In this document: one piece after another, positions 41,439 to 50,461 of the stretch | How the letters are laid out: every line of letters begins with the position of its first letter | Position numbering within the stretch: position 1 is the stretch's first letter | NCBI RefSeq assembly: GCF_001280085.1 | Contig: NZ_LGED01000192.1 | Location: 62,001-126,000, forward strand | DNA length: 64,000 nt | Reading direction: 5' to 3' | Source of the DNA: Saccharothrix sp. NRRL B-16348 | GTDB lineage: Bacteria > Actinomycetota > Actinomycetes > Mycobacteriales > Pseudonocardiaceae | The notes under the pieces: model-generated | Database searches by the model: none | What the model saw: the letters and a program-made list of their open reading frames with translations, nothing else | Told to the model about the DNA's origin: nothing | Program-made: the position numbers and the translations under genes

Positions 41439-41506
41439 AGCGCCTCCGGTGCCACGGAGGCACGGCTCCGGGCCTTCTCGCGCCCCTTACCTCGTCAGGT
41501 AGGACC

Positions 41507-43708
41507 ATGAGCTCTCCCCGTTCCCTGTCACGGGTCCTGACCGCCGCGCTGGCACTCGGCCTCGCCGCGGTGCTCAGCCCCGTGATCACCCAGTCCGCGC
41601 AGGCCGCCGAGTGCGGCACGACCAACGCCGCGCTCAACCGCCCGGCCACCGCGTCGTCCGTCGAGAACGGCGGCACCCCTGCCGCCGCCGCTGTCGACGG
41701 CAACACCGGCACCCGCTGGTCCAGCGCGTTCGCCGACCCGCAGTGGCTCCAGGTCGACCTCGGCTCCACCCAGCAGGTGTGCCGGGTGACGCTGACCTGG
41801 GAGGCCGCGTACGGTCGGGCGTTCCAGGTGCAGTTGTCGGACAACGCGTCCACTTGGAACACCGTCTACTCCACCACCACCGGCACCGGTGGCGTGCAGG
41901 CCGTGACCGTCACGGGCAGCGGCCGCTACCTGCGGGTCCACGGCACCGCGCGCGCCACCGGCTACGGCTACTCACTGTGGGAGCTGGCAGTCAACACCGA
42001 GACCACGGGCGGCGTCGTGATCCCGCCGACCGACCCGCGCAACCCCGACTTCGGCCCCAACGTGCTCGTCTACGGCCCCGGCTACGACCGGGTCGCGATG
42101 CAGTCGCGGCTGGACCAGATCGCCACCCAGATGAAGACCAACCAGTTCGGCCCCGAGCGGTACGCGGTGCTGTACAAGCCGGGCGTGTACGACGCGGACG
42201 TCAACCTCCGCTTCTACACCCAGGTCGCGGGCCTCGGCCTGCACCCGGACGACGTGCGGCTCAACGGCCACGTGCGCGTCGAGGCGGACTGGTTGCAGCA
42301 GGGCGACAACCCGAACAACCTCGGCAACGCGACGCAGAACTTCTGGCGCCAGGCCGAGAACATGCACGTCAACCTGCCCGCCGGCCAGATCGAGCGGTGG
42401 GCCGTGTCGCAGGCCGCGTCGTACCGGCGCATGCACCTCAGCGGCCAGGTCCAGCTGTGGAACGGCGGCGACGGCTGGGCGTCCGGCGGCCTGATCGTGG
42501 ACAGCAAGATCGACGGCGTCGCGGTGTCCGGCTCGCAGCAGCAGTTCCTGACCCGCAACAGCAACCTCGCGGGCGGCTGGAACGGCTCGGTGTGGAACAT
42601 GGTGTTCGTCGGCTCGCCCGGCTCGCCCGCGCAGCACTTCCCGAACCCGTCGCACACCACCGTCGACACCACGCCGGTCGTGCGCGAGAAGCCGTTCCTG
42701 TACTTCGAGAACGGCGAGTACAAGGTGTTCGTCCCGGCGCTGCGGCACAACTCGCGCGGCACGAGCTGGGAGTCGGGCGCGCCCGCCGGCCAGTCGATCT
42801 CGCTGGCGGACTTCTTCATCGTCAAGCCCGGCACCCCGGTGGCGACGACCAACGCGGCGCTGGCGCAGGGCAAGCACCTGCTGCTGACGCCGGGTGTGCA
42901 CCGCCTCAACGACACGATCAACGTGACCCGGCCGAACACCGTGGTGCTCGGCCTGGGCCTGGCCACGCTCTCGCCGGACACCGGCAGGGCGGCGATGGCG
43001 GTGTCCGATGTGGACGGCGTGAAGCTGGCCGGTTTCCTGGTGGACGCCGGCGTGCAGAACTCCCCCGTGCTGCTGCAGGTCGGCCAGGCCGGCTCGGCGG
43101 CGTCGCACGCGGCGAACCCGACCTCGCTGCACGACGTGTACCTGCGCGTCGGCGGTTCACAGGCGGGCAAGGCCACGGTGTCGTTGGAGGTCAACAGCGA
43201 TGACGTGATCATCGACCACACGTGGGTGTGGCGGGCCGACCACGGCGCGGGCGTCGGCTGGAACGTCAACACCGGCCGCAACGGCGTCGTCGTCAACGGC
43301 GACAACGTGACCGCGTACGGGTTGTTCGTCGAGCACTACCAGCAGCACAACGTGGTGTGGAACGGCAACGGCGGTCGCACGTACTTCTTCCAGAACGAGC
43401 TGCCGTACGACCCGCCGAACCAGGCGTCGTGGATGAACGGCGCGCAGCTGGGCTGGGCCGGGTACAAGGTGGCCGACCACGTCACCACGCACGAGGGCTG
43501 GGGCATGGGCGTGTACGCCTTCAACCAGGCCGACCCGAGCGTGCGGACGGCGAACGGCTTCGAGGTGCCCAACCGGTCGGGCGTGCGGCTGCACGACCTG
43601 GTCACGGTGTCGCTCGGCGGTGTCGGCACGATCGACAACGTGGTGAACGGCATCGGCGGCGCCGCGAACATGGCCACGCAGCAGCGTTACGTCGTCAACT
43701 ACCCGTGA
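41507..43708 (+). CDS. Secreted CBM32 (F5/8 type C) protein with beta-helix domain
   Basis: 733 residues. A Sec signal peptide ends AQAAE (~residue 33). A discoidin/CBM32 domain follows (ALNRPATASSVENGGTPAAAAVDGNTGTRWSS to YGYSLWELAV, ~38-160). The rest is a large beta-helix-like region with repeated Gly/Asn/Val turns (LLLTPGVHRLNDTINVTRPNTVVLGLG, TAYGLFVEHYQQHNVVWNGNGGRTYFFQNELPYD). Relatives are usually named as discoidin-domain or, misleadingly, adenylyl cyclase proteins. A role in binding or cutting an extracellular polysaccharide fits the domains and the LacI control; the catalytic residues are not identifiable by eye. Confidence 0.88.
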   Translation: MSSPRSLSRVLTAALALGLAAVLSPVITQSAQAAECGTTNAALNRPATASSVENGGTPAAAAVDGNTGTRWSSAFADPQWLQVDLGSTQQVCRVTLTWEAAYGRAFQVQLSDNASTWNTVYSTTTGTGGVQAVTVTGSGRYLRVHGTARATGYGYSLWELAVNTETTGGVVIPPTDPRNPDFGPNVLVYGPGYDRVAMQSRLDQIATQMKTNQFGPERYAVLYKPGVYDADVNLRFYTQVAGLGLHPDDVRLNGHVRVEADWLQQGDNPNNLGNATQNFWRQAENMHVNLPAGQIERWAVSQAASYRRMHLSGQVQLWNGGDGWASGGLIVDSKIDGVAVSGSQQQFLTRNSNLAGGWNGSVWNMVFVGSPGSPAQHFPNPSHTTVDTTPVVREKPFLYFENGEYKVFVPALRHNSRGTSWESGAPAGQSISLADFFIVKPGTPVATTNAALAQGKHLLLTPGVHRLNDTINVTRPNTVVLGLGLATLSPDTGRAAMAVSDVDGVKLAGFLVDAGVQNSPVLLQVGQAGSAASHAANPTSLHDVYLRVGGSQAGKATVSLEVNSDDVIIDHTWVWRADHGAGVGWNVNTGRNGVVVNGDNVTAYGLFVEHYQQHNVVWNGNGGRTYFFQNELPYDPPNQASWMNGAQLGWAGYKVADHVTTHEGWGMGVYAFNQADPSVRTANGFEVPNRSGVRLHDLVTVSLGGVGTIDNVVNGIGGAANMATQQRYVVNYP

Positions 43709-43720
43709 CGCCGTGAGCCG

Positions 43721-43757
43721 AACCGCCCCGCCGATGGTTCTCCTCGGCGGGGCGGTT
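43721..43757. terminator. Bidirectional hairpin terminator
   Basis: Perfect 14-bp stem: AACCGCCCCGCCGA (43721-43734) with TCGGCGGGGCGGTT (43744-43757), loop 9 nt. It lies between the convergent CBM32 and VOC genes and can serve both. Confidence 0.9.
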
Positions 43758-43771
43758 CCCTGCGCCGAGGG

Positions 43772-44119
43772 TTATTCGGCGCTCAGGCAGAGCGGGTGGC
43801 CCTCCGGGTCGATGAGGACGGTCCACTTCTCCTCGCCGGGCTGGAAGTCGGGCTTGCGCGCGCCCAGGTCGAGCAGGGTGGCGACGGTCGCGGCGACGTC
43901 GGGCACGGCGAAGTCGAGGTGGGCGTGCGTGCGGTCGTCCGGCCAGTTCGGGCCCTGGTAGTCGGCGACGCGCTGGAAGCCGAGCTGCACCGGGCCGCCG
44001 TCGCCGATGAAGACGTACTGGTCGTCGGTGTAGGTCGGCTGCCAGCCGGTGGCGGCGGTGTAGAACTCGGCGAGCCTGGCCGGGTCGGCGCTGTCGAGGA
44101 TGATCGTGGCGAGGCGCAT
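43772..44119 (-). CDS. VOC-family (glyoxalase/bleomycin-resistance fold) protein
   Basis: 115 residues, one VOC unit pair: LATIILDSADPARLAEFYTAATGW at the start, THAHLDFAVPDVAATVATLLDLGA in the middle and VLIDPEGHPLCLSAE at the end. These folds bind a metal with His/Glu ligands and catalyse varied reactions; substrate unknown. It is divergent from the AraC regulator, which may control it. Confidence 0.9.
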   Translation of the reverse strand: MRLATIILDSADPARLAEFYTAATGWQPTYTDDQYVFIGDGGPVQLGFQRVADYQGPNWPDDRTHAHLDFAVPDVAATVATLLDLGARKPDFQPGEEKWTVLIDPEGHPLCLSAE

Positions 44120-44216
44120 GGCAGGTCCTTTCCGGGTGGTGTGCGTGCAGCTTCTCCGATCGGGGCGGGGCCGGTATTGAACTATTTTGTCGGACCACCG
44201 GCGTACCTTGCCGAGC

Positions 44217-44999
44217 GTGCTCACCCCGATGTCCCTCGCCGCGTCGGCTGATTTCACCGTCGACGCGGTGACCTGCACGGATTCGCACCCCCGGTGGTCG
44301 GAGGCCGAGGCGGCGCCCGGGCACCTGATCGTCCTCGTGCGACGGGGCCGGTTCCGGCGGCGGGCGCGGGACGGGGTGTTCGAGGCGGAGCCGGGGACGG
44401 CGTACGTGCAGGAGCCGGGTGAGCCGGTGGAGTTCGCGCACCCGGCCGGCGGTGACGTGTGCACGGCGGTGTGGGTGCGGCCGGGGTTGTGGCGGTCGGT
44501 GGTGGGCGAGGACCGGCCGGCGCGGACGTCGTTCTACGTGGACGCGGCGGTGGACCTGGCGCACCGCAGGCTGGTCGGCCGCCGTGACGTCGAGTTCGGC
44601 GTGGCGGAAGGCCTGGTCGGCTTGCTCGGCGCCGCCGTGGGCCGCCTGTCGCCCCGCCCGCTGCCGGGTGCGGAGGACCGTGCGGCGGTGGCCGCGGCCC
44701 GGGAGGCGGTGCTGGCGGACGCCCCCGAGTCGGCCGGCCTGGTGCCCCTGGCCGAGTCCCTCGGCGTGTCGCCCTACCGCCTGAGCCGCGCGTTCAGCCG
44801 TGAGGTCGGCGTCTCCCTGACCAGATTCCGCAACCGCGTGCGGGTGGGGCGGGCGGTGGAACGGCTGGAGGCCGGCGAGCACGACCTGGCCGGCCTGGCC
44901 GCGGACCTGGGCTTCGCCGACCAAGCCCACCTGACCCGCACGGTCCGCGAACACCTGGGCCACACCCCGGCCGCACTGCGCCGCCTGCTCGCCGGCTGA
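44217..44999 (+). CDS. AraC-family transcriptional regulator
   Basis: 260 residues from GTG 44217; ATG 44229 is an equal candidate. The N-terminal part is a cupin-like sensor (HLIVLVRRGRFRRRARDG, TAYVQEPGEPVEFAHPAG). The C-terminal double HTH is clear: VPLAESLGVSPYRLSRAFSREVGVSLTRFRNRVRV and LAADLGFADQAHLTRTVREHLGHTPAALRRLL. It is divergent from the VOC gene. Confidence 0.9.
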   Translation: MLTPMSLAASADFTVDAVTCTDSHPRWSEAEAAPGHLIVLVRRGRFRRRARDGVFEAEPGTAYVQEPGEPVEFAHPAGGDVCTAVWVRPGLWRSVVGEDRPARTSFYVDAAVDLAHRRLVGRRDVEFGVAEGLVGLLGAAVGRLSPRPLPGAEDRAAVAAAREAVLADAPESAGLVPLAESLGVSPYRLSRAFSREVGVSLTRFRNRVRVGRAVERLEAGEHDLAGLAADLGFADQAHLTRTVREHLGHTPAALRRLLAG

Positions 45000-45092
45000 C
45001 GGAGGCACAGGTCGAGGAAGCGCCCACTTGCCCGAGGCATTCTCCGGTCACCCATCAGGACGTGGTGATCGCCTTCGGCCACGTCGGCGGGG

Positions 45093-45974
45093 TCAGCCCG
45101 CGACGTCGTCGGTTCGGTTGCTCGACAGCGGCACGGAGTTCGTCGGCAGGCGCACGGTGCGCAGGAACGCCGGCAGCAGCCACGGACGGCGGCCGGAGAC
45201 GCGCAGCTTGCCGGTCAGCGCGGCGCGGGCGTGGCTGACGCGGCCGAACAGCACCAGGTTCAGCACGGCCGGGTCGAAGGTCAGGCGCACGTCGACCGGC
45301 GCGCCCGGTTCGCCGACGGAGACCCGGCCCCGGTGCAGGACGATCGTCACCGGGGTGGTGTGGCGGGAGCGGAAGGCCACGGCGACGCGGCGGTCGCTCG
45401 GCGGTTCCCCGTCGAGGACGCCGCCGACGTCGTTGCGCATCATGCCGACGATGAACAGCTCGAAGAACAGCGCGGCCTCGCGCGGCGGGATCGACCACGG
45501 CGTGCCAACGCCGCGGGCGATGTCCCAGCCGTGGATGAGCAGTTCGTTCACGAGGTGGGCCAGCACGCCGGCGATCGGCACCCGGGACGAGCCCAGCCAC
45601 GGCACCGCCCGCTCGGGATCGGTCGCCGCGGTCATGTCGAGGATCGAGGCCACCATCGACCGCAGCATGGCGGCCAACGTGGCGGGGTCGCGCTCGGTGA
45701 ACTGCCGCAGCGCCAGGTCGTTCAGGTCGGCGACGGTGTCCACGGTGACGGTGGGGATGCGCTCGGCGAGCGCCGGGTCGGCCACCTCGGCGCCGTCGGG
45801 CGCCAGCAGCGTGGTGTAGATCGAGGCGATGGCGACGACGTGCGCTGCAGTGTCGGCCACCGTCCAGTCGGGGGTGGCGAGCGCGTTCGGGTCCGACCCG
45901 GCGACGAGGTCCGCGAACCGCCCCGTCACGTCGGACAGCACGTCCCGCACCACTGGCCACTGCTCGGATTCCAC
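45093..45974 (-). CDS. Maleylpyruvate isomerase-like mycothiol-dependent protein
   Basis: 293 residues. The N-terminal MDMPI/DinB-like bundle has ATPDWTVADTAAHVVAIASIY (first metal His), and HLVNELLIHGWDIARGVGTPW carries the other ligands; a C-terminal SCP2-like domain follows. Family members use mycothiol for isomerisation or transfer; the substrate here is unknown. GTG 45974 is the probable start. It has its own promoter region, with LysR downstream on the same strand beyond 46025. Confidence 0.87.
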   Translation of the reverse strand: MESEQWPVVRDVLSDVTGRFADLVAGSDPNALATPDWTVADTAAHVVAIASIYTTLLAPDGAEVADPALAERIPTVTVDTVADLNDLALRQFTERDPATLAAMLRSMVASILDMTAATDPERAVPWLGSSRVPIAGVLAHLVNELLIHGWDIARGVGTPWSIPPREAALFFELFIVGMMRNDVGGVLDGEPPSDRRVAVAFRSRHTTPVTIVLHRGRVSVGEPGAPVDVRLTFDPAVLNLVLFGRVSHARAALTGKLRVSGRRPWLLPAFLRTVRLPTNSVPLSSNRTDDVAG

Positions 45975-46024
45975 GGCACCCCCAGTCCCTCGGACGGACG
46001 ATAACAGCGTTTCCGTCCCGCCGG

Positions 46025-46921
46025 CTACCGAACGGCCAGCCGCACGGTGGCCTCCACGAACGCGCGCACCACCGGCCGGGCGGTCTGCGGCGCCCACCCG
46101 ATGGCGATCCGGAGCGGCTCGATGTCGGTCACCGGCCGCCACGCCAGGTCGGGGTGCGCGTAGTACTCCGCCATCGACTCCGGGCCGAAGCACACCGCCG
46201 CACCGGCCGCGACGTGCTCCAACATCTCGTCCGCGTTGTCGTTCTCCGGTCCCCACACGGGTTCCCCGCCGTCCGGGCGCGGGTTGACGGCCCACCAGTC
46301 GACCCACTCCTTCGGCGCCTTGCGCGTCCACATCAACGGCTCGTCACGCAGGTCCGCGATGTCCACCGACTCCCGTGCGGCCAACGGGTGGTCGCGGGCG
46401 AGGGCGACGTACCGCGCCTCGGTCGCCACCACGCGGGTGCGCAGGCCGTCGGTGTCGTTGGGCAGCCAGACGAACGCCACGTCGACCAGGCCCTGCCGCA
46501 GGGCGTCCGGCTCGCCGCCCCAGTCGCACCGCTTCGGCTCGATCGTCACGTCGGGCCGCTGCTCGGCGAACGCCGCCCTGGCCCGGCGCGCCACGTTGCC
46601 ACCGCCCGACGCGACGAACCCGACCCGCAGCACGTTCGCCTCGGCCGCCGCCGCGGACCGCGCCGACCGCACCGCGTCCCGCCAGTCGTCCAACGCCTTC
46701 CGCGCCGACGGCAGCAACTCGACGCCCGCCGCGGTCAGCCGCACCTCCCGACCGGTCCGCACGAACAGCTCGACGCCGAGGTCCGCCTCCAACTGCCTGA
46801 TCTGCCTGCTCAACGCGGGTTGCGAGACGTACAGGTCACGCGCCGCCCCGGTGAAGCTCAACCGTTCGGCCACGGCCACGAAGTACCGCAGCACCCTGGT
46901 GTCCACGTCGAGAGGACTCAT
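46025..46921 (-). CDS. LysR-family transcriptional regulator
   Basis: 298 residues. The HTH is VLRYFVAVAERLSFTGAARDLYVSQPALSRQIRQLEADLGVELF, followed by the two-lobed inducer domain (VLRVGFVASGGGNVARRARAAFAEQRPDVTIE, LRQGLVDVAFVWLPND). Effector unknown. It is divergent from the caspase gene, with a 105-nt shared upstream region. Confidence 0.93.
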   Translation of the reverse strand: MSPLDVDTRVLRYFVAVAERLSFTGAARDLYVSQPALSRQIRQLEADLGVELFVRTGREVRLTAAGVELLPSARKALDDWRDAVRSARSAAAAEANVLRVGFVASGGGNVARRARAAFAEQRPDVTIEPKRCDWGGEPDALRQGLVDVAFVWLPNDTDGLRTRVVATEARYVALARDHPLAARESVDIADLRDEPLMWTRKAPKEWVDWWAVNPRPDGGEPVWGPENDNADEMLEHVAAGAAVCFGPESMAEYYAHPDLAWRPVTDIEPLRIAIGWAPQTARPVVRAFVEATVRLAVR

Positions 46922-47014
46922 GCGGGCAGCGTATTTGCCCGGCGACGCCCCCGTGGCGGGGGCCGTTCCGGTGATCACGGTGCGATCCGCGACGACCGGT
47001 GCGCCACGCTTCCC

Positions 47015-47020
47015 TAATCT
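47015..47020 (+). promoter_or_regulatory. -10 element of the caspase-like gene (leaderless)
   Basis: TAATCT lies 6 nt before the ATG at 47027, so transcription would begin at or next to the start codon. The -35 is weak (GACGAC at 46991-46996, 18-bp spacing). Confidence 0.5.
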
Positions 47021-47026
47021 CGTCCC

Positions 47027-48649
47027 ATGCGCCGAGCGTTGCTGATCGCCACCGACACCTACCGCGATCCGACGTTCGGGGCACTGCGCGCGCCGCGCCT
47101 CGACGCCGCCGAGCTGGACGCCGTCCTGAGCGACCCGGCCATCGGCGACTTCACGACCGAGGTGCTGGTCAACGAGCCCGTCCAGCACCTGCGCGAGCGC
47201 ATCGAGACCGTGCTCGGCGAAGCCGGTCACGACGACCTGGTCCTGCTCTACCTCTCCGGCCACGGCGTCAAGGCGCGGCTCGGCGACCTGCACTTCGTCA
47301 CCACCGACACCCGGCACACCGTGCTCGCGACCACCTCGCTCGACGCGGCGTTCGTCCGCAGGCAGATCGACGACAGCCTGGCCGGACAGGTCGTGGTGTG
47401 GCTCGACTGCTGCTACGGCGGCGCCTTCCCCAGCGGGATGCTGCCCCGCGCGACCGAGGACGTCGACGTCGTCCAGCAGCTGGCGGAAGGCCGCGGCTGC
47501 GCGGTCATGACCGCGTCCACGCACATCCAGTACGCCTACGAGCCGGTAGGCGACCACGTCGACGACCGCGCCGAGCCGTCCGTCTTCACCAAGGCGATCA
47601 TCGACGGCCTGCGGACCGGCGACGCCGACCTCGACCACGACGGCGAGATCAGCGCCCGCGACCTCTACGGCTACGTCCACGACCGCGTGCGCCGCACGAA
47701 CCCCGACCAGACGCCGACGAGCAGCGGCACCCTGTCCGGCGACCTGCGGATCGCCTACGCGGGCACGCCGCTGCCCCCTGGGCTGCCCGACGAGCTGCGC
47801 CGACTCCTGCGCAGCCCGGAGGACGGTTTCCGCCGGGCAGGGTTGCGCATCCTGCACGAGCGAGCCCACTCGGGCGACCAGGTCTCGCTCGCGGTGCTGC
47901 ACGCGCTCCGGGGAAGCGCGGACCAGCTGCTCTCCGCCTCCGCACAAGAAGCCCTGACGCCGAGGACGACCCCGAGACCCGACCCACCGGCAGCCCCGCA
48001 CCCGAACTCCGGAACGACGATCGAGGACGAGACCGGTCAGGCGATCCGGACGATCCTTCGGCGGTCGGTGCCGGAATTCAGCGCCCAGGGCGTTGTGGGC
48101 CACGGGCTTCGAGTTACCCCGTTACTCGGAGTTCCGCGCGTTCAGCCCCGACGACCGCTTGGTTCGTGGCCTTCAACCACAGCGAGCTCGTCGTGCTCCG
48201 GACGGCGAACTGGGAGCAGGTGGCCTCCCTTCGCATCTCCGGATCCATCGACGAGGTCGGCTTCAACCACGACGGCACGCTGCTGGCAGTCACCTCGCGG
48301 AGCATCACGACGATCTTCCAGGCGGTCGGTGACCGCTGGCAGTCCCTCGACCAGCCCGTGTTCCGCGAGGTCCGCGACGCCCGGTTCTGCCCCGACACCC
48401 CGCGCCTGGTGGTCGCGACGGACGACGGGCGCGTCGAGCTGTGGGACACGGCTACCTGGACGCGGATCGGCTCCACGAACCTCGTCGGCGTACAGGTCAC
48501 GGCGCTTCGGTTCGGGTCGCTCCTGGCCGCCGCGTCGAGGGAGACCGTCGTGGTGTGGCGCACCGACACCTGGGAGGTGGTCAACTCCGCGCAGCTCGAG
48601 TCGAGCCTCTACGGCCCGGTTGCTTTCGGACCGGAGCTCGACGTGCTGA
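47027..48649 (+). CDS. Caspase-family (peptidase C14) protein, C-terminus out of frame
   Basis: The reading frame gives 540 residues, but only about the first 350 look real. The caspase p20-like domain has MRRALLIATDTYRDPTF, the catalytic His in LVLLYLSGHGVK (~residue 85) and the Cys in VVWLDCCYGGAF (~130), with DHDGEISARDLYGYV after it. From about base 48090 the frame turns into Arg/Ser-rich sequence unlike protein. The expected WD40 continuation is found in the two other forward frames, so the gene carries frameshifts near 48090 and 48164. The protease domain itself looks intact. Such caspase-WD40 fusions act in bacterial signalling, cell death or defence. Confidence 0.8.
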   Translation: MRRALLIATDTYRDPTFGALRAPRLDAAELDAVLSDPAIGDFTTEVLVNEPVQHLRERIETVLGEAGHDDLVLLYLSGHGVKARLGDLHFVTTDTRHTVLATTSLDAAFVRRQIDDSLAGQVVVWLDCCYGGAFPSGMLPRATEDVDVVQQLAEGRGCAVMTASTHIQYAYEPVGDHVDDRAEPSVFTKAIIDGLRTGDADLDHDGEISARDLYGYVHDRVRRTNPDQTPTSSGTLSGDLRIAYAGTPLPPGLPDELRRLLRSPEDGFRRAGLRILHERAHSGDQVSLAVLHALRGSADQLLSASAQEALTPRTTPRPDPPAAPHPNSGTTIEDETGQAIRTILRRSVPEFSAQGVVGHGLRVTPLLGVPRVQPRRPLGSWPSTTASSSCSGRRTGSRWPPFASPDPSTRSASTTTARCWQSPRGASRRSSRRSVTAGSPSTSPCSARSATPGSAPTPRAWWSRRTTGASSCGTRLPGRGSAPRTSSAYRSRRFGSGRSWPPRRGRPSWCGAPTPGRWSTPRSSSRASTARLLSDRSSTC

Positions 48650-49056
48650 TCTGTCGCGGCCGGCAAGGGGTCGAACTCCGCGGCGTCGCTGATGGGAAGA
48701 TCAGCCGAACGATCTCTACCGATCTGTGGTCACCCGTGCTGAGCGGGAACGGGCGGTTCCTTGCCGGGATATCGCCGTACGGCTCGCACCGGAAGGACAA
48801 CGAGGTATGGGTCTGGGCGCGCGACCGCTCGGATGCTGACGGGTTGCGCTCCAAGCGCGTGCCGCCCACGCCGTCCGTTTCCTCGAAGAACGAGGACCGG
48901 AGGCGAGTGGGACGGATCGGTGCGGTGAGCGGTGGTGCCGTCGTGGCAGCAAGCGTCTTCGCGAGCCGCGAGTTGGGCGTGATTCCGGCCGTTGGCGCCG
49001 GAGGGGTGTTGGCCGCTCTCGCTTGGTGGGTCGTGGACCGGGTCTGGTCGGCCTGA
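48166..49056 (+). pseudogene. Detached WD40 and membrane-helix half of the caspase gene
   Basis: About 296 residues from an in-frame GTG at 48166. Beta-propeller blades are visible (HSELVVLRTANWEQVASLR, FNHDGTLLAVTS, RLVVATDDGRVELWDTATW, ETVVVWRTDTWEVV), then GRFLAGIS and a charged linker. A C-terminal hydrophobic stretch (GGAVVAASVFASRELGVIPAVGAGGVLAALAWWVV) follows. The preceding blade (LWATGFELPRYSEFRAFSPDDRLV) is in a third frame at 48093-48163. Removing one base near 48164 rejoins it as RLVVAFNHSE. This half is unlikely to be made unless it starts internally. Confidence 0.75.
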
Positions 49057-49072
49057 CCCGGTCCACGATCGC

Positions 49073-50203
49073 CTACACCGCGACCGAACGTCGTTGCGGC
49101 GCGCGGTAGGCCCAGTCCCACACCGCTTCCACGGGTCCGCGCTCGAACCGCCGCATCCACCACGACGCGCCCACCATGAGCAGCACGGCGACCGCCAGCC
49201 ACACGGCACCGGTGAACCACGCGCCCAGGTGGCCCCACCGCTGGGCCAGGCCGAGGCCCCACTGGTAGCAGAGCGCGGACGCGATCACGTTCTGCCCGAC
49301 GTAGCAGCTCAGCGCCGACCGGCCGACCGCCGTGACGCCCCGCCTCACCGGCCCCGCCTCGGCCCGCAGCCGGTTGACCAGCAGGGTGATCCCGCCGAGC
49401 AGCCCGAACGCGACCAGCGGCGCGCACACGTACCGGTCGACGGCGAACCAGCTCGCCCCGGCGAGCGTGGTGGCGACGTTCAGCGGCACGCCCACCCCGA
49501 GGCCCCACACCGCCAGCCGCCGTTGGATCCGGGCGCCGCGCGCCGAGTTCTCCAACGCGCCCGCCTTGAACAGTCGCGCGCCCGCCAGGAACAGCAGCCC
49601 GCTCAGCGGCAGCACCAGGAAGCCTTCCGCGCGGAACACCGCGAAGTGCTCGACCCGCGCCTGGACGCCGCCCCACCAGCTGTCCGTGGTCAGCACGAAC
49701 CCCGGATCCCCGGTGGTCGTGCTGCCGGTCAGCAGCGCCACGGTGATCAGGCCGACGACCGCCAGGTTCACCGCGCCCATCGCGACCATCCAGCCGACCT
49801 GGACCCGTCCGCTCCGCCCCACCAGGTAGGCGACCAGCACGGACACCACCGCGTAGAACATCAGCACGTCGAACTCGAACACCAGCACGTAGTGCAGCAG
49901 GCCCTCGAACAGCAGCAGCGCCGAGCGCCACAGGTACCAGCCCGGCCACCGCCTGCCCCGCCGTTCGGCCGAACGGTGCTGGATCGCCAGGCCGATGCCG
50001 AACATGATCGACAACAGGCCCAGGAACTTGCCGTTCGTGATCATCTGCAGCAGCGCGGTCACGGCGTCGCCCGAGCCCGAGCCGAAACCGGTCAGGAAAC
50101 CCGTCACACCCTGCGGGTGCGTGAAAGCCCACACGTTGGTCCCGAACGTGCCCAGGATCGCCACCCCGCGCAGCACGTCGAGCGCCACGATTCGTCCACC
50201 CAT
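49073..50203 (-). CDS. DUF418 family membrane protein
   Basis: 376 residues, about ten hydrophobic segments. The N-terminal motif RIVALDVLRGVAILGTFGTNVWAF and the C-terminal DUF418 block (RSALSCYVGQNVIASALCYQWGLGL, VWLAVAVLLMVGASWWMRRFERGPVEAVWDW) are diagnostic. These proteins resemble acyltransferase-3-type membrane folds; activity is not established. It converges with the WD40 fragment and is divergent from urtA. Confidence 0.9.
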   Translation of the reverse strand: MGGRIVALDVLRGVAILGTFGTNVWAFTHPQGVTGFLTGFGSGSGDAVTALLQMITNGKFLGLLSIMFGIGLAIQHRSAERRGRRWPGWYLWRSALLLFEGLLHYVLVFEFDVLMFYAVVSVLVAYLVGRSGRVQVGWMVAMGAVNLAVVGLITVALLTGSTTTGDPGFVLTTDSWWGGVQARVEHFAVFRAEGFLVLPLSGLLFLAGARLFKAGALENSARGARIQRRLAVWGLGVGVPLNVATTLAGASWFAVDRYVCAPLVAFGLLGGITLLVNRLRAEAGPVRRGVTAVGRSALSCYVGQNVIASALCYQWGLGLAQRWGHLGAWFTGAVWLAVAVLLMVGASWWMRRFERGPVEAVWDWAYRAPQRRSVAV

Positions 50204-50461
50204 GCCCGCCCCCCGATCTGGTTCGCCACCGAACGTAGGACGAGCGGTGGTGCGCGATCGTCGGCCGAAGGTGGCCGGCCGTGTCGCACCTTCGGACGAT
50301 GGCAGCGGCCGAACGGATGACGCGGCGACAGCGGATCGTGAGCTGGGAAGGTCACAAGTGCATACCGTGAGCATCTGGCCACACGAACGTAACCTCGCGC
50401 GTCCGGCACGCAACACGCGGTTCATAGCTTCTCGGTTCCACCTGCTCGAAAGGAGCCGCCG

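Noticed and set aside
46922..48103. N-terminal extension of the LysR gene to 48103
   Set aside because: The extra ~390 residues are antisense to the caspase gene; the LysR HTH starts normally at 46921.
50340..50461. GlnR-type nitrogen box upstream of urtA
   Set aside because: Only one GTAAC-like half-site is visible and the 6-nt spaced partners do not match.
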